A DNA stretch of 64,000 nt from assembly GCF_019599505.1 (NCBI RefSeq), contig NZ_RKLT01000001.1:744001-808000 (forward strand), read 5' to 3'. How positions within the stretch are numbered: position 1 is the stretch's first letter; the number at the start of each line of letters is the position of its first letter. The stretch comes from Haloarcula nitratireducens. GTDB lineage: Archaea; Halobacteriota; Halobacteria; Halobacteriales; Haloarculaceae. A model generated the notes under the pieces. The model was not told the DNA's origin. It saw nothing but the letters and a program-made list of their open reading frames with translations, and made no database searches. This document shows, one piece after another, positions 32,539 through 41,122 of the stretch. The position numbers and the translations under genes are program-made.

Positions 32539-34149
32539 CTACTGATCCTCGGCGAGGTAGCCGAGATGCGCGAGGCGATCGGTCACGTCGTGGTCGTCCC
32601 GCGTGCTCGCGTCCCGGTCCTCGTACTCGGGATACGTCTCGACCGGCGGCGGTTCGACGACCGGTAGCGCCGCACCGTCCATCAGGTCGGACTGTGGAAC
32701 CCCCAGCGTTCCCAGGACAGTGGGCGCGATATCGAAGAGGTGCGCGTCGGCGAGCGACGCCGTCTCGTCGACGTCCGCGCCCGTCGCGGCGACGATCCCG
32801 TCGCGCTTGTGGTTCCACGACTCCCGCGGCGTCCCGAACCGCTCGCCCAGCAGCGAGCCGTTGAGGAAGTTCTCGAATTGTCGGGGGACGACCACCACGT
32901 CCGGTGCATCCTCGACGTAGGGTCCCTCGAAGACGTCCTCTCGCGGGAGAACCGCCTCGAAGACCGGGTCGCCGTCCGGGTCGTCGAGGTCGCGCAGTCT
33001 GTCGAGCAGTTCGGTCCGCGTCGCCTCGTACTCGTCCGGGTCGACGACGCCCTCGGGCTCCCGATCCGCGAGGTTGATCCTGACGCCGAGTTCGATCCGG
33101 TCGCGCATGTACGCCCTGGAGTTCCGGAAGTCGACCTGTTCGGTCCCCGCGCGGACGGCGTCCGTGGGCGCGATCCGAGCGACGACCTCGGCCAGTCCGA
33201 ACGGTTCGAGCACCGCCTCGATCCGCTGGCTGGTCACGCCGACGCGGGCGAGCGACGAGACGCCGCGTTCCAGCAGTCCGGGGTCGGGCGTCCCGCCGCT
33301 CTCACCGCGCTGGAGGCGGCGGCGAGCGATGGCGTCCCAGGACGGCATCCCCTCCCCGCCGGCCGTCGCCGAAACCAGGCCCCAGTCGCGTAAGCACTCG
33401 TTAACGCGGATTTCGTGCCCCGCGTACTCGCCGATGCCGTGGTCGCTGACCACGACGACGTTGTCCGGGTCGGCGGCGGAGAGCGCAGTCTCGACGGCGT
33501 CGTCGACGGCCCCGAAGACGCGTTCGATCGCTTCGGTGTCCGTCGGGCGGCGGTGGAAGACGGTATCGGTCTGCTGGAACTCCAGGAAGCCGAAGTCCGG
33601 GTCGAACCGGTCGACGAGGTAGGCGAAGGCGTCCCCGCGGGTCTTCGAGTGGGCCGCCGCGTCGTCTAAGTCGGCCTCGCCGGGCGTGTCCATCGGCCCG
33701 TAGACCGAGTAAGCTCCGATTTCCTCGCGCACGTCGTCGAAGATTCCCTCGGGGTGGCCCGGCGGGTCCTCCGGGGAGACGTACCCCGGGAGTATCGCGC
33801 CGTCGATAGGTCTGGTCGGTGCGGTCACGGGGACGTTGACGACGACGCTCGAACGGCCCCGCCGGTCGAGTAACTCCCACAGCGCGTGGGCGCGCACGTC
33901 CGTCGCGTCCACGACGTCGTAGTCGTAGCCGTCGAACGTCAGGAAGCCGTATACCCCGTGTTTCCCGGGGTTGACGCCGGTGTACAGCGACGGCCACGCG
34001 CTCGGCGTCCACGGCGGCAGCTGCGAGGTGAGCGGCCCCGTCGCGCTCTCCTCGAACAGCGATTCGAGCGTGGGCGCGACGCCGGCCTCGAACACCGGGT
34101 CCAGAACCGACCGGCAGGTGCCGTCCAGTCCGAGCAGGAGCGTCCGCAT
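32539..34149 (-). CDS. Alkaline phosphatase superfamily protein (type I phosphodiesterase-like)
   Basis: 536 residues. MRTLLLGLDGTCRSVLDPVF provides the N-terminal metal Asp (9), PPWTPSAWPSLYTGVNPGKHG contains the nucleophile Thr/Ser, and VVVVSDHGIGEYAGHE supplies the second metal site. The family hydrolyses phosphodiesters, or transfers phospho-groups, and is frequent in haloarchaeal glycan loci. No signal peptide is seen. TAACAA of its promoter element ends 28 nt upstream of the ATG at 34149. It may remodel nucleotide sugars or lipid-linked sugar phosphates. Confidence 0.85.
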   Translation of the reverse strand: MRTLLLGLDGTCRSVLDPVFEAGVAPTLESLFEESATGPLTSQLPPWTPSAWPSLYTGVNPGKHGVYGFLTFDGYDYDVVDATDVRAHALWELLDRRGRSSVVVNVPVTAPTRPIDGAILPGYVSPEDPPGHPEGIFDDVREEIGAYSVYGPMDTPGEADLDDAAAHSKTRGDAFAYLVDRFDPDFGFLEFQQTDTVFHRRPTDTEAIERVFGAVDDAVETALSAADPDNVVVVSDHGIGEYAGHEIRVNECLRDWGLVSATAGGEGMPSWDAIARRRLQRGESGGTPDPGLLERGVSSLARVGVTSQRIEAVLEPFGLAEVVARIAPTDAVRAGTEQVDFRNSRAYMRDRIELGVRINLADREPEGVVDPDEYEATRTELLDRLRDLDDPDGDPVFEAVLPREDVFEGPYVEDAPDVVVVPRQFENFLNGSLLGERFGTPRESWNHKRDGIVAATGADVDETASLADAHLFDIAPTVLGTLGVPQSDLMDGAALPVVEPPPVETYPEYEDRDASTRDDHDVTDRLAHLGYLAEDQ

Positions 34150-34173
34150 CGTGGGCGTCTCTCTCGCCGTTCG

Positions 34174-34185
34174 GCTTTGTTATCG
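34174..34185 (-). promoter_or_regulatory. CGATAACAAAGC promoter element
   Basis: Minus strand; TAACAA at 34182-34177 is 28 nt before the ATG of the phosphatase-fold gene at 34149, the TATA-box position for a leaderless mRNA. Confidence 0.6.
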
Positions 34186-34346
34186 AAGCCTTACCGACAG
34201 TTCGTTTGGGCTACGTGACGGTTACTATGCCAGATGGAACAGAAAATAATTCCTTCATAGGATATAATACGTGTGTGGCGACGTTCGCTGAATTAAGCCC
34301 CCCTTTCGAGGAACCAAGAGCAGGTGGTAAGGAGGCTGTACTCGTT

Positions 34347-34362
34347 CGGTGGATATCCACCG
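34347..34362. promoter_or_regulatory. 16-bp perfect palindrome upstream of the mucin-like surface protein
   Basis: CGGTGGATATCCACCG is perfectly symmetric. It lies about 70 nt before the ATG at 34431 and about 85 nt after GATATAATAC (about 34260-34269), a possible TATA box. It could be a dimeric regulator operator or a hairpin in a long 5' leader. No similar palindrome was noticed elsewhere in the window. Confidence 0.45.
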
Positions 34363-34430
34363 GTTAGTAGGTGAGCCCTACGCGGTAGCTGGCCAGAACG
34401 CCTTTTCCGGTAAGTCCAGCCTGCCCGACT

Positions 34431-36308
34431 ATGGCAAAACGCCACGACGACGGACAAGCGGAGAAAGGTCAGCGTACTACCCGACGAACGTTCGTGAAGA
34501 CGGTCGGCATCGCCGCGACGGCGGCGCTCGGCAGTTCGACGTTCGGCGGTGCCACCGCGGCCGAGACGACCGTCGACCTCGGCGAACAGGGGCTCTCGAA
34601 CGGCGACAACATCGACTCGTACCTCGAGGAGCACTTCACAGACGGGAACGAGGTACTGATCCCGGCCGGGGAGTACGAGTACACGGGAGCCGGACTCGGC
34701 GGCGACAAGGGGAACTGCGCGCTCGTCGGGTCGCCGGACGGCGTCACGTTCAATCGACCGGACGACCCGGAGACCACGGTCCGACCGGGCATCCGCGCGA
34801 CGAGCGGGACCGTCCGCGTCGAGAACATCACGGTCAAGGGCAAGCGCGGGCAGGAGCAGTCCCGCTGGCGCGTCGGTGCCGCCGAGGGCGCGACGATGGA
34901 GGTCGTCAACGTCAACATGCCCGACGGGACCGTCGACGGTTCCGACTCGACCGGACTCTACGCCGGGACGGACCACGCGGGCACGCTCCGGATCCGATCG
35001 TGCTATCTCGAGGGGTTCGGCAACGTCGCGCTGTACGTCTCCGACCCTTACGCGGGCAGTAACGGGAAAGTCGTCGTCGAAGACTGCGTTCTCCGGAACA
35101 CGAACGCGGCCGGCGTCCGCTTCGCGCCCGGCGACAGCGTCATTCGCGGTTGCTACTTCGAGGCGACCGAGACCGCACCGGCGGAGGAGGGCGGCGGGGT
35201 CGCCCAGCGCGGTGTCAAGTTCGACGACGCCGGGCAGGACGTCGTCGTCGAGGACTGCGACTTCGTCTGGGGCGACCCGGGCGGCCCCTGTTTCGACTTC
35301 CACGAGCGCGGTGAGGGCGGGTCCGGCGTCGTCCGGAACTGCCGCATCCGGAACGACTCCGACAGCGCGCCCATCGACACGGAGTGGGACGTCCAGGGCA
35401 ACTGGTCCGGCGAGAACATCAGCCTGACCGGTAGCGGTGACACGGAACTGCCGGAGGGATTCGAGGCCGTCACCGGCAGCGAGGCCACCGCGCCCAACAC
35501 CGACTACGCGATCTGGACGCCCGTCGGCGACAGCTCCGCGGGAACGACCGAGAGCGGGTCGTCTAACGTGACCAGCGCGGACAGTTCCGACGCATCCACC
35601 GAGACGAACACCACCGAGGCATCGACCGAGAGCACGGAAACGGAAACCGAGAGCACGGAGACCGAAACTGAAAACACGGAGACCGCCACCGAAAGCGCGT
35701 CGAACGAGACGGCTGCGGAGACCGATGAGTCGGAGGCGGACGACGGTTCGTCGGACGATAGCGCCTCGACTGAACCGTCGACTCCGACACCGGAGTCCTC
35801 GAACGCTTCGGCCCCGTCCGCGTCCAATAGCTCCGCGAACGAATCGTCGGTCGGCGACGCCAGCGCGGAAGACGACTCCTCGTCGGGCGAGTCCGAAGCG
35901 GATTCGACGACGATTACGGGGACGCTGGCCGACTCGCAGTCGGACGATTCCTCGCCTGCAAGCGCGTCGTCTGAAACGGCCTCGGACGAGTCGTCCGAGA
36001 GTTCGTCGGACGACGCCAAAAGCGAGTCCGAAGCGAGTCAGCCGCTTCCCAACCGCATCGAGATCGACGGGACCGGCGACGCGGAGGAATCCGCGATGTA
36101 CGGCCTTGACGTCTCCGGTGACCTCGTCGTCGACGAGGAGCGAACCGTCGTCAAAGGTGGGACGACGCTCGAAGCGAAGGAGCGCGCCGTCAGAGGTAGC
36201 TCCGCGTCCGGTCGGGTCTGCAACGGCGTCGCCGCTTACTACTACAGCGGCGAGGTTCGCTCCATCGACGTTCACGGGAAAGCCGACGTCAACCGTTTCC
36301 GGGACTGA
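34431..36308 (+). CDS. Tat-exported beta-helix protein with mucin-like Ser/Thr/Glu region
   Basis: 625 residues. TTRRTFVKTVGIAATAALG is a Tat signal ending about residue 44. Right-handed beta-helix about 50-345 (ENITVKGK, RSCYLEGFGNVALYVS, VEDCVLRNTNAAGVRF). Residues about 365-545 are a low-complexity Ser/Thr/Glu/Asp tract, then a compact C-terminal beta domain (about 545-625: IEIDGTGDAEES to VDVHGKADVN type) of a kind common at the ends of haloarchaeal secreted proteins. The tract is rich in sites for O- or N-glycosylation. It sits in the glycan island and may be its substrate or matrix protein. Confidence 0.8.
   Translation: MAKRHDDGQAEKGQRTTRRTFVKTVGIAATAALGSSTFGGATAAETTVDLGEQGLSNGDNIDSYLEEHFTDGNEVLIPAGEYEYTGAGLGGDKGNCALVGSPDGVTFNRPDDPETTVRPGIRATSGTVRVENITVKGKRGQEQSRWRVGAAEGATMEVVNVNMPDGTVDGSDSTGLYAGTDHAGTLRIRSCYLEGFGNVALYVSDPYAGSNGKVVVEDCVLRNTNAAGVRFAPGDSVIRGCYFEATETAPAEEGGGVAQRGVKFDDAGQDVVVEDCDFVWGDPGGPCFDFHERGEGGSGVVRNCRIRNDSDSAPIDTEWDVQGNWSGENISLTGSGDTELPEGFEAVTGSEATAPNTDYAIWTPVGDSSAGTTESGSSNVTSADSSDASTETNTTEASTESTETETESTETETENTETATESASNETAAETDESEADDGSSDDSASTEPSTPTPESSNASAPSASNSSANESSVGDASAEDDSSSGESEADSTTITGTLADSQSDDSSPASASSETASDESSESSSDDAKSESEASQPLPNRIEIDGTGDAEESAMYGLDVSGDLVVDEERTVVKGGTTLEAKERAVRGSSASGRVCNGVAAYYYSGEVRSIDVHGKADVNRFRD
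35608..35690 (+). repeat. Imperfect Thr-Glu-Ser repeat within the surface protein
   Basis: The DNA encodes repeated TESTETE-type units (three or four copies with Asn/Ala substitutions). Codons vary between copies (ACG/ACC/ACT, GAG/GAA), so the repeat is probably conserved at protein level rather than from recent slippage. Confidence 0.6.
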
Positions 36309-36310
36309 GC

Positions 36311-36511
36311 ATGTTCTCGGACGGCAACTGGGACGAGGTCCCCGACGACCCGGACCCACACGAGAACCTCGGCTACGAACTGGAGGAACTGACAGTCATC
36401 CAGTCAGAGACCGACGACCGGTACGTCTTCCTCCCCGCGGAGGAAGACCAACTGCTGGAGGAGGCGTTCATCGTCGCCGACGAGGAGGCCCTCGTCGAAC
36501 TGAAGGAGTGA
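36311..36511 (+). CDS. Small acidic haloarchaeal protein
   Basis: 66 residues, very acidic: NWDEVPDDPDPHENLGYELE, then beta-type LTVIQSETDDRYVFLPAEED and a helical EEAFIVADEEALVELKE. It starts 2 nt after the surface protein stop, so the two are probably translated from one mRNA. The sequence looks like a small conserved haloarchaeal family, but I cannot name it or give a function. Confidence 0.65.
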   Translation: MFSDGNWDEVPDDPDPHENLGYELEELTVIQSETDDRYVFLPAEEDQLLEEAFIVADEEALVELKE

Positions 36512-36577
36512 CGAAAGACCTCCATAACTAACGGTCGGTCCGTGGTGTGACCACACACCCGATTTCGGGGGCCGACG

Positions 36578-37450
36578 ATGACGTACGACGACTACATCCG
36601 CGGTGACGAGGTCACACTCGGTGTCGCGCCGACGGGGTATCGCTACTCGACCGACGCGAACGACTCGCTGCCCGTGACCGCAGCAGACGTGGCGGACCAG
36701 GTCTACGAGTCTGTCACTCTCGGCGCGTCTATCGTGCATCTCCACGGGCGCGATAGCGACGGCGACCCCGCGCCGACCCGGTTGCCGGCGTTCGGCAGCG
36801 CCGTCCGCGACCGCTGTGGGGACGACGTGTTGGTGGAGTACGCCGTCGGGCCGGACTGCCCGCCCGGAGACTTCCTCGCCATCGTCGACGAAGGGCCGCT
36901 GCCGGATCTCGCGTCGGTCCGCGTCGGCCCGGAACAGCACGGCTACCGCGGAACGTCGGCCACTAGCCGCCGCGACGTCGACCAGTTCGTGGGCGAACTG
37001 CAAGACCGGGGCGTCGTTCCGAACCTGCTGGTCACCGGCGGTCGGGACCTCCACGAGGTCGACCGCCTGCGCGAACAGGGGGTGTTCGACGGGCCGCCGG
37101 TCGTGACGCTGCTGTTCGGCGCTCCCGACGGGGCGGTCGGAACGCCGCAGAACCTGCTGGCGTCGCTCGACGCCGTCCCGGAACGAGCCCACTGCCTGGT
37201 GCGGGCGACCGGTCCCAACCAGTACCCGCTGACGGCGATGGCGTTCTTCCTCGGTGCCCACCCGGTGGTCGGGATGGAAGACAACCTCTTTTTAGACCCC
37301 GAGACACCGGTATCGCGCAACGCGCAACTCGTTCGGCAGGTCGCGGAACTCGCGCGCAACTCCCTCCGTGACCTCGCCGACGTCGACGGCGCGCGTCGGC
37401 TCGTCGGCCGCCCGGCGAGAGTGGCCGAAGACGACGACATCGAAGCCTGA
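36578..37450 (+). CDS. BKACE family enzyme (beta-keto acid cleavage; 3-keto-5-aminohexanoate cleavage-like)
   Basis: 290 residues, a TIM-barrel of the BKACE family (former DUF849). ASIVHLHGRD at 51-59 supplies His54 and His56 for the zinc and Arg58; VGMEDNLFL provides Glu234, the third ligand. BKACE enzymes condense a beta-keto acid with acetyl-CoA to give acetoacetate and a CoA ester. The founding member acts in lysine fermentation; many others have different beta-keto substrates. TAACTA at 36535-36540 may be its promoter. Its place inside a glycan island is unexpected. Confidence 0.85.
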   Translation: MTYDDYIRGDEVTLGVAPTGYRYSTDANDSLPVTAADVADQVYESVTLGASIVHLHGRDSDGDPAPTRLPAFGSAVRDRCGDDVLVEYAVGPDCPPGDFLAIVDEGPLPDLASVRVGPEQHGYRGTSATSRRDVDQFVGELQDRGVVPNLLVTGGRDLHEVDRLREQGVFDGPPVVTLLFGAPDGAVGTPQNLLASLDAVPERAHCLVRATGPNQYPLTAMAFFLGAHPVVGMEDNLFLDPETPVSRNAQLVRQVAELARNSLRDLADVDGARRLVGRPARVAEDDDIEA

Positions 37451-37471
37451 AACGCCGTTCGTCTCTCCCGC

Positions 37472-38263
37472 TTACGAGACCGCGAGCAGGAGCAAGGCCA
37501 CCCCGCCGACGCCCGCGAGGACGCCGACGCCTCTGGCCAGCCGCTCTCCCCATCCGACGAGGCGCTCCAGTGAGAGCACGACCGTGAGCGCGGCCATCCA
37601 GAGGACGTTCATCGAGCCGACGACGACCATCACGGCGAACAGCGCCCAGCAACAGCCGACGCAGAAGACGCTGAAGCGGGCGCTCATCGAGGCCGCGCCG
37701 CGGACCCCCGGCCGCTGGTACTCCATCAGGAACCCGAGCGGCGTCCGACAGTACGTCAAGCACCGGTACTTGTACGGCGAGAGCTGATACGCCGAGAGCA
37801 ACACCAGCGTCCCGCCGAACAGGAGCGCGGTGTGCGCTTCGGCGACGGCGGCGACGGGCACGACGGCGTTCACCGCGAGCGGCACGACGCCGGTGAGCGT
37901 CCAGACGAGCGCGTACGTCCCCATGAACGCCGCCAGACGAGCGGCCCTGCCCGCGGGCGTGGCCCCCGATATCGTCCGGTGGTACATGCGAAACAGCGGC
38001 ACCGAGGACGGATACATCATCGCGACCATCATCACGCCCCACATGAGGAGGTACAGCGCCACGCCCCGGAGGCCGTTCGAGAGCGCCATCGCCTCGGGAA
38101 CGCCGGGTGCCGACATCTGCATCCCCATACCACTGCCCGCCCCCGCCATCGGGAGCCAGCGCCCGACGACGGCGACCCACGCGAGCAGCGCGACGACGTA
38201 GGTGACGAGTGCGACCGTCGGGATGCGCTGTAGCCCGAACTGCCGTCTAAATGCCTCTCGCAT
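37472..38263 (-). CDS. DUF2182 integral membrane protein
   Basis: 263 residues from ATG at 38263; an in-frame GTG at 38290 is possible. Six or seven helices. MWGVMMVAMMYPSSVPLFRMY and the Cys-rich CLTYCRTPLGF and FCVGCCWALFAVMVVVG identify DUF2182, a predicted metal-binding membrane family. It is preceded by a DUF1326 gene, the usual pair. A 20-codon frame (38309-38247) bridges the two genes and overlaps this start, so translation may be coupled. Role unknown; metal or small-molecule handling is plausible. Confidence 0.85.
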   Translation of the reverse strand: MREAFRRQFGLQRIPTVALVTYVVALLAWVAVVGRWLPMAGAGSGMGMQMSAPGVPEAMALSNGLRGVALYLLMWGVMMVAMMYPSSVPLFRMYHRTISGATPAGRAARLAAFMGTYALVWTLTGVVPLAVNAVVPVAAVAEAHTALLFGGTLVLLSAYQLSPYKYRCLTYCRTPLGFLMEYQRPGVRGAASMSARFSVFCVGCCWALFAVMVVVGSMNVLWMAALTVVLSLERLVGWGERLARGVGVLAGVGGVALLLLAVS

Positions 38264-38312
38264 CGCCTCCCTCGCGGTCGATAGAGCCACCGGGGCGGTC
38301 GTCGGCCATGGC

Positions 38313-38927
38313 CTACGAGTTCGCCAGCTCGAAGTCCCCGAGGTAGGCGTTGTTGCCAGAGACGTCCCACTCGAACTCGCCGTCGCCGTAGGACACCGTC
38401 GCCGCCGTCGACTTGCCGGTCTGGACTTCCGTGCTCTCCGTGAGCGGATGCGGTGAGACGGTGCCGACCTCCTCGTTGAAGCCGACGGCTCCGTGGGCGG
38501 CCATCGTGACGGCGTCGCCGATCTCGACGGCGTACTCGTCGCCGTCACGGGAGAAATCGATCGGGACGACGGCGACATCACCCGACCTGACGTGCGTGTC
38601 GGCGACCGGTTCCCAGATTCCCCCGGCCCGACCGAAGTAGATGTCCTCGATAGCCTCGCGCTGGTCGTCGTCGGCCGTCTCGTCTATCATGAGGACGACG
38701 TCCCACTCGGTCTCGGGATCGAACATGACTCCCTCCTCGGTCGAAATGAGCATTCCCACGGAGAGGCCGCTCAGGTCCACGTCCCCGTAGTTCCCCTCGC
38801 GGATGTGCCACGCGAGCGAGACGGTGCAGACGTCGTCGTCCGGCGGTTCGAGCCAGACGCACTGGCAGGCGACGTCGCAGTTGCACGCCTCGACGTAGTC
38901 GCCGCTGATAGTCCACTTCTGTGTCAT
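38313..38927 (-). CDS. DUF1326 domain protein
   Basis: 204 residues starting MTQKWTISGDYVEACNC. The Cys cluster ACNCDVACQCVW (residues 15-26) is the family hallmark and may bind a metal; a beta-rich domain follows (SLSVGMLISTEEG, VPIDFSRDGDEYAVEIGDAV). DUF1326 almost always stands beside DUF2182. TAACAA of the upstream element ends 27 nt before this ATG, fixing the start against a longer frame that continues upstream. The shared promoter class ties this pair to the glycan genes. Confidence 0.85.
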   Translation of the reverse strand: MTQKWTISGDYVEACNCDVACQCVWLEPPDDDVCTVSLAWHIREGNYGDVDLSGLSVGMLISTEEGVMFDPETEWDVVLMIDETADDDQREAIEDIYFGRAGGIWEPVADTHVRSGDVAVVPIDFSRDGDEYAVEIGDAVTMAAHGAVGFNEEVGTVSPHPLTESTEVQTGKSTAATVSYGDGEFEWDVSGNNAYLGDFELANS

Positions 38928-38950
38928 AGTTACGCACACGCTTCGGGTGT

Positions 38951-38962
38951 ACTTTGTTATGG
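38951..38962 (-). promoter_or_regulatory. CCATAACAAAGT promoter element
   Basis: Full core match on the minus strand; TAACAA at 38959-38954 is 27 nt before the DUF1326 start at 38927, as for a leaderless promoter. Confidence 0.6.
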
Positions 38963-39177
38963 AGACCGAGACGCCGGCGGGCGGGAAATAACGGCGTATT
39001 AGCGGCTGTCGGCGACGGTTCCTGCCCGTCGATCCGCAACGAGCCGAGTCCCGACTCGCCGGCGTCAGACCGGTCCTCGGGCAGACGGTTCCCGGCCGGG
39101 AAAACCGTCGAAACCGCTCGCTACTCCGCGAAGGCGGACTATACCTTTCCCCGGTCAGGTTCCGTACTCTGGGTACG

Positions 39178-39957
39178 ATGGACGCTGTGATACTCGCGGC
39201 CGGGAAGGGGAGCCGCCTCCGCCCGCTCACCGAAGACAAGCCCAAGGGGATGGTCGAGGTCGACGGCAAGCCCATCCTGACACACTGCTTCGAGCAGCTG
39301 ATCGAACTCGGCGCCGACGAGTTACTGGTCGTCGTCGGCTACAAGAAACAGGCGATCATCAATCACTACGAGGACAGCTTCGACGGCGTCCCGATCACCT
39401 ACACGCACCAGCGCGAGCAGAAGGGGCTGGCCCACGCGATGCTCACCGTCGAGGAGCACATCGACGACGACTTCATGCTGATGCTCGGGGACAACATCTT
39501 CGAGGCCAACCTCCACGATGTGGTCAACCGCCAGCAGGAGGAGCGCGCCGACGCCGCCTTCCTCGTCGAGGAGGTACCCTGGGACGAGGCGAGTCGCTAC
39601 GGCGTCTGCGACACCAACAAATACGGCGAGATAACCAATGTGGTCGAGAAGCCCGACGACCCACCGTCGAATCTCGTGATGACCGGGTTCTACACGTTCA
39701 CGCCGGCCATCTTCCACGCCTGCCACCTCGTCCAGCCGTCCGACCGCGGCGAGTACGAGATCAGCGACGCCGTCGACCTCCTCCTGGACTCGGGTCGAAC
39801 CATCGACGCGATTCGGATGAACGGCTGGCGAAACGACATCGGTTACCCCGAGGACCGCGACGAGGCCGAGCGCCGTCTCCGGGGCGAACCCCGCGCCGCC
39901 GACGCCGACTCCGAGAGCGGAGAGGGAGAGAGCGCCTCGGCCGCGCAGTCGGAGTGA
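39178..39957 (+). CDS. aglF: Sugar-1-phosphate nucleotidyltransferase AglF-like
   Basis: 259 residues. The nucleotidyltransferase signature AAGKGSRLRPLTEDKPKGM at 7-25 and VDGKPILTHCFEQL are intact, with the catalytic Asp in MLMLGDNIFEANLHD. NLVMTGFYTFTPAIFHACHL and GWRNDIGYPEDRDEAE closely match Haloferax AglF as I remember it, which makes UDP-glucose for the N-glycan pathway. The C-terminal 20 residues are an extra acidic tail. CTATACCTT at 39139-39147 is 31 nt upstream, a conventional leaderless promoter, unlike most of the island. Confidence 0.85.
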   Translation: MDAVILAAGKGSRLRPLTEDKPKGMVEVDGKPILTHCFEQLIELGADELLVVVGYKKQAIINHYEDSFDGVPITYTHQREQKGLAHAMLTVEEHIDDDFMLMLGDNIFEANLHDVVNRQQEERADAAFLVEEVPWDEASRYGVCDTNKYGEITNVVEKPDDPPSNLVMTGFYTFTPAIFHACHLVQPSDRGEYEISDAVDLLLDSGRTIDAIRMNGWRNDIGYPEDRDEAERRLRGEPRAADADSESGEGESASAAQSE

Positions 39958-40003
39958 ACGCGACGCCGCCTCGGCGCGTTCGAGCGTAAAACGTACTTCT
40001 CTC

Positions 40004-40954
40004 TCAGACCTGCTTCGCCCGCTGACGCTCGCCCCGCAGCGTCGCCTCCGCGACGTCCGCCATCGTCTCGACGGTCAGGTCCGTGCGTTCGCGCGTGCGG
40101 TCGAGGTAGCGCAGTATCTCCCGGAGCGGCTCGACGTCGTGCTCCTGCCTGACGTTGTTCGGGTGCAACCAGAGGTGGCAGATGCCGTCGCCGGTCGCCG
40201 CCGCGTCGATGCCGAGGCGGGCCTGCTTCAGCACCGGGTCGCCGACGGCCGACGCGATCGCCCGGCGCGCGGGGCCTTCGAGTTCGTAGAGGAACAGCGA
40301 CGCGGGGACGTTCACCAGCCCGTGCTCGTCGACCGTCGGCTCGACCAGCGGCGGCGCGGCGTCGACGACCGTCGCGCGCGCGAGCTTCCGCGCCGGGGCC
40401 AACAGCGGCCCGTCGATGGCGGGCTCCGGGGCCGGACCCCGGTAGCAGGTGAACCCGGCCTCCGCGAGCGCCGCTCGGTGGCCGACCTTGTTCCGAGGGA
40501 AGATAAACGACGACAGCGAGAGACCCGCGGCCTCCGCGACTTCCATCGAGCGTTCGCACTCGGCGCGCGCGAGGTCGGGCGTCGCGTACGCCTCGCCGAA
40601 CTCGACGTGTGAGTACGTATGCGAACCGATATCGTGGTCGACCGGCCCGTCGACGAGGTCGCGAACGAGGTCCGGCGCGAAACGGAACTCCGCGGGCATC
40701 GGGTCGGGGTCGCGCTCGTGGTCGAACCACCCCGGCGGCGACGGGTGGCCGACGTGCGCGCCGTTGCACTCCGATTCGAAGAGGTGGCCGACGATCGCCC
40801 ACGTCGCGGGGACCCGGAACTCCTCGAAGAGGTCGGCGAGTCGGTTCCACCCCCAGCGCGACCGCTCGATGCGTTCGGTCGGGCGGTCTTCCGGTTCGTA
40901 GTCGTGAAACCCCCAGCCCAGTTCGGCGTCGACGGAGATGACGACGGTTCCCAT
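40004..40954 (-). CDS. Polysaccharide deacetylase family protein (NodB-like fold)
   Basis: 316 residues. The N-terminal VVISVDAELGWGF gives the Asp-x-Glu variant of the TFDDG motif, and HDIGSHTYSHVEFGE at about 108-122 supplies the metal His pair. FIFPRNKVGH and HLWLHPNNV are typical of the haloarchaeal subgroup with WLHP near the end. No signal peptide, so it probably acts on cytoplasmic lipid-linked intermediates. TAACCA on the minus strand (40987-40982) is 28 nt before the ATG. It is convergent with aglF. Confidence 0.85.
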   Translation of the reverse strand: MGTVVISVDAELGWGFHDYEPEDRPTERIERSRWGWNRLADLFEEFRVPATWAIVGHLFESECNGAHVGHPSPPGWFDHERDPDPMPAEFRFAPDLVRDLVDGPVDHDIGSHTYSHVEFGEAYATPDLARAECERSMEVAEAAGLSLSSFIFPRNKVGHRAALAEAGFTCYRGPAPEPAIDGPLLAPARKLARATVVDAAPPLVEPTVDEHGLVNVPASLFLYELEGPARRAIASAVGDPVLKQARLGIDAAATGDGICHLWLHPNNVRQEHDVEPLREILRYLDRTRERTDLTVETMADVAEATLRGERQRAKQV

Positions 40955-40979
40955 TTGTCGTCGAGTGGCCGGCGCTCAC

Positions 40980-40989
40980 CTTGGTTATA
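40980..40989 (-). promoter_or_regulatory. Variant promoter element (GTATAACCAA)
   Basis: TAACCA in place of TAACAA at 40987-40982, 28 nt upstream of the deacetylase ATG at 40954. The same spacing as the consensus copies suggests the same use. Confidence 0.45.
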
Positions 40990-41077
40990 CGACGACGATA
41001 CGGCGGTAAGCGCGCCGTAGCGTTCGTTTACCGAGGATAGAAACCGTGCCGGCGAGTCCGGAGAGCACACAGGCTCT

Positions 41078-41089
41078 CCATAACAAAGC
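41078..41089 (+). promoter_or_regulatory. CCATAACAAAGC promoter element
   Basis: Full consensus match upstream of the eight-gene plus-strand operon starting with the acyltransferase. TAACAA ends 37 nt before the micro-ORF ATG at 41123 and 101 nt before the acyltransferase ATG. Confidence 0.6.
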
Positions 41090-41122
41090 CTCGAACTGGC
41101 CGAAATCCCGCCTGAACGCAAG

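Noticed and set aside
38247..38309. 20-codon frame between DUF1326 and DUF2182 genes as a ninth leader micro-ORF
   Set aside because: It lies inside an operon rather than at a transcript start and overlaps the next gene by 17 nt; kept only as a note.
38928..39275. Upstream extension of the DUF1326 protein
   Set aside because: Crosses the promoter element and overlaps aglF; the family starts at MTQKWTISG.
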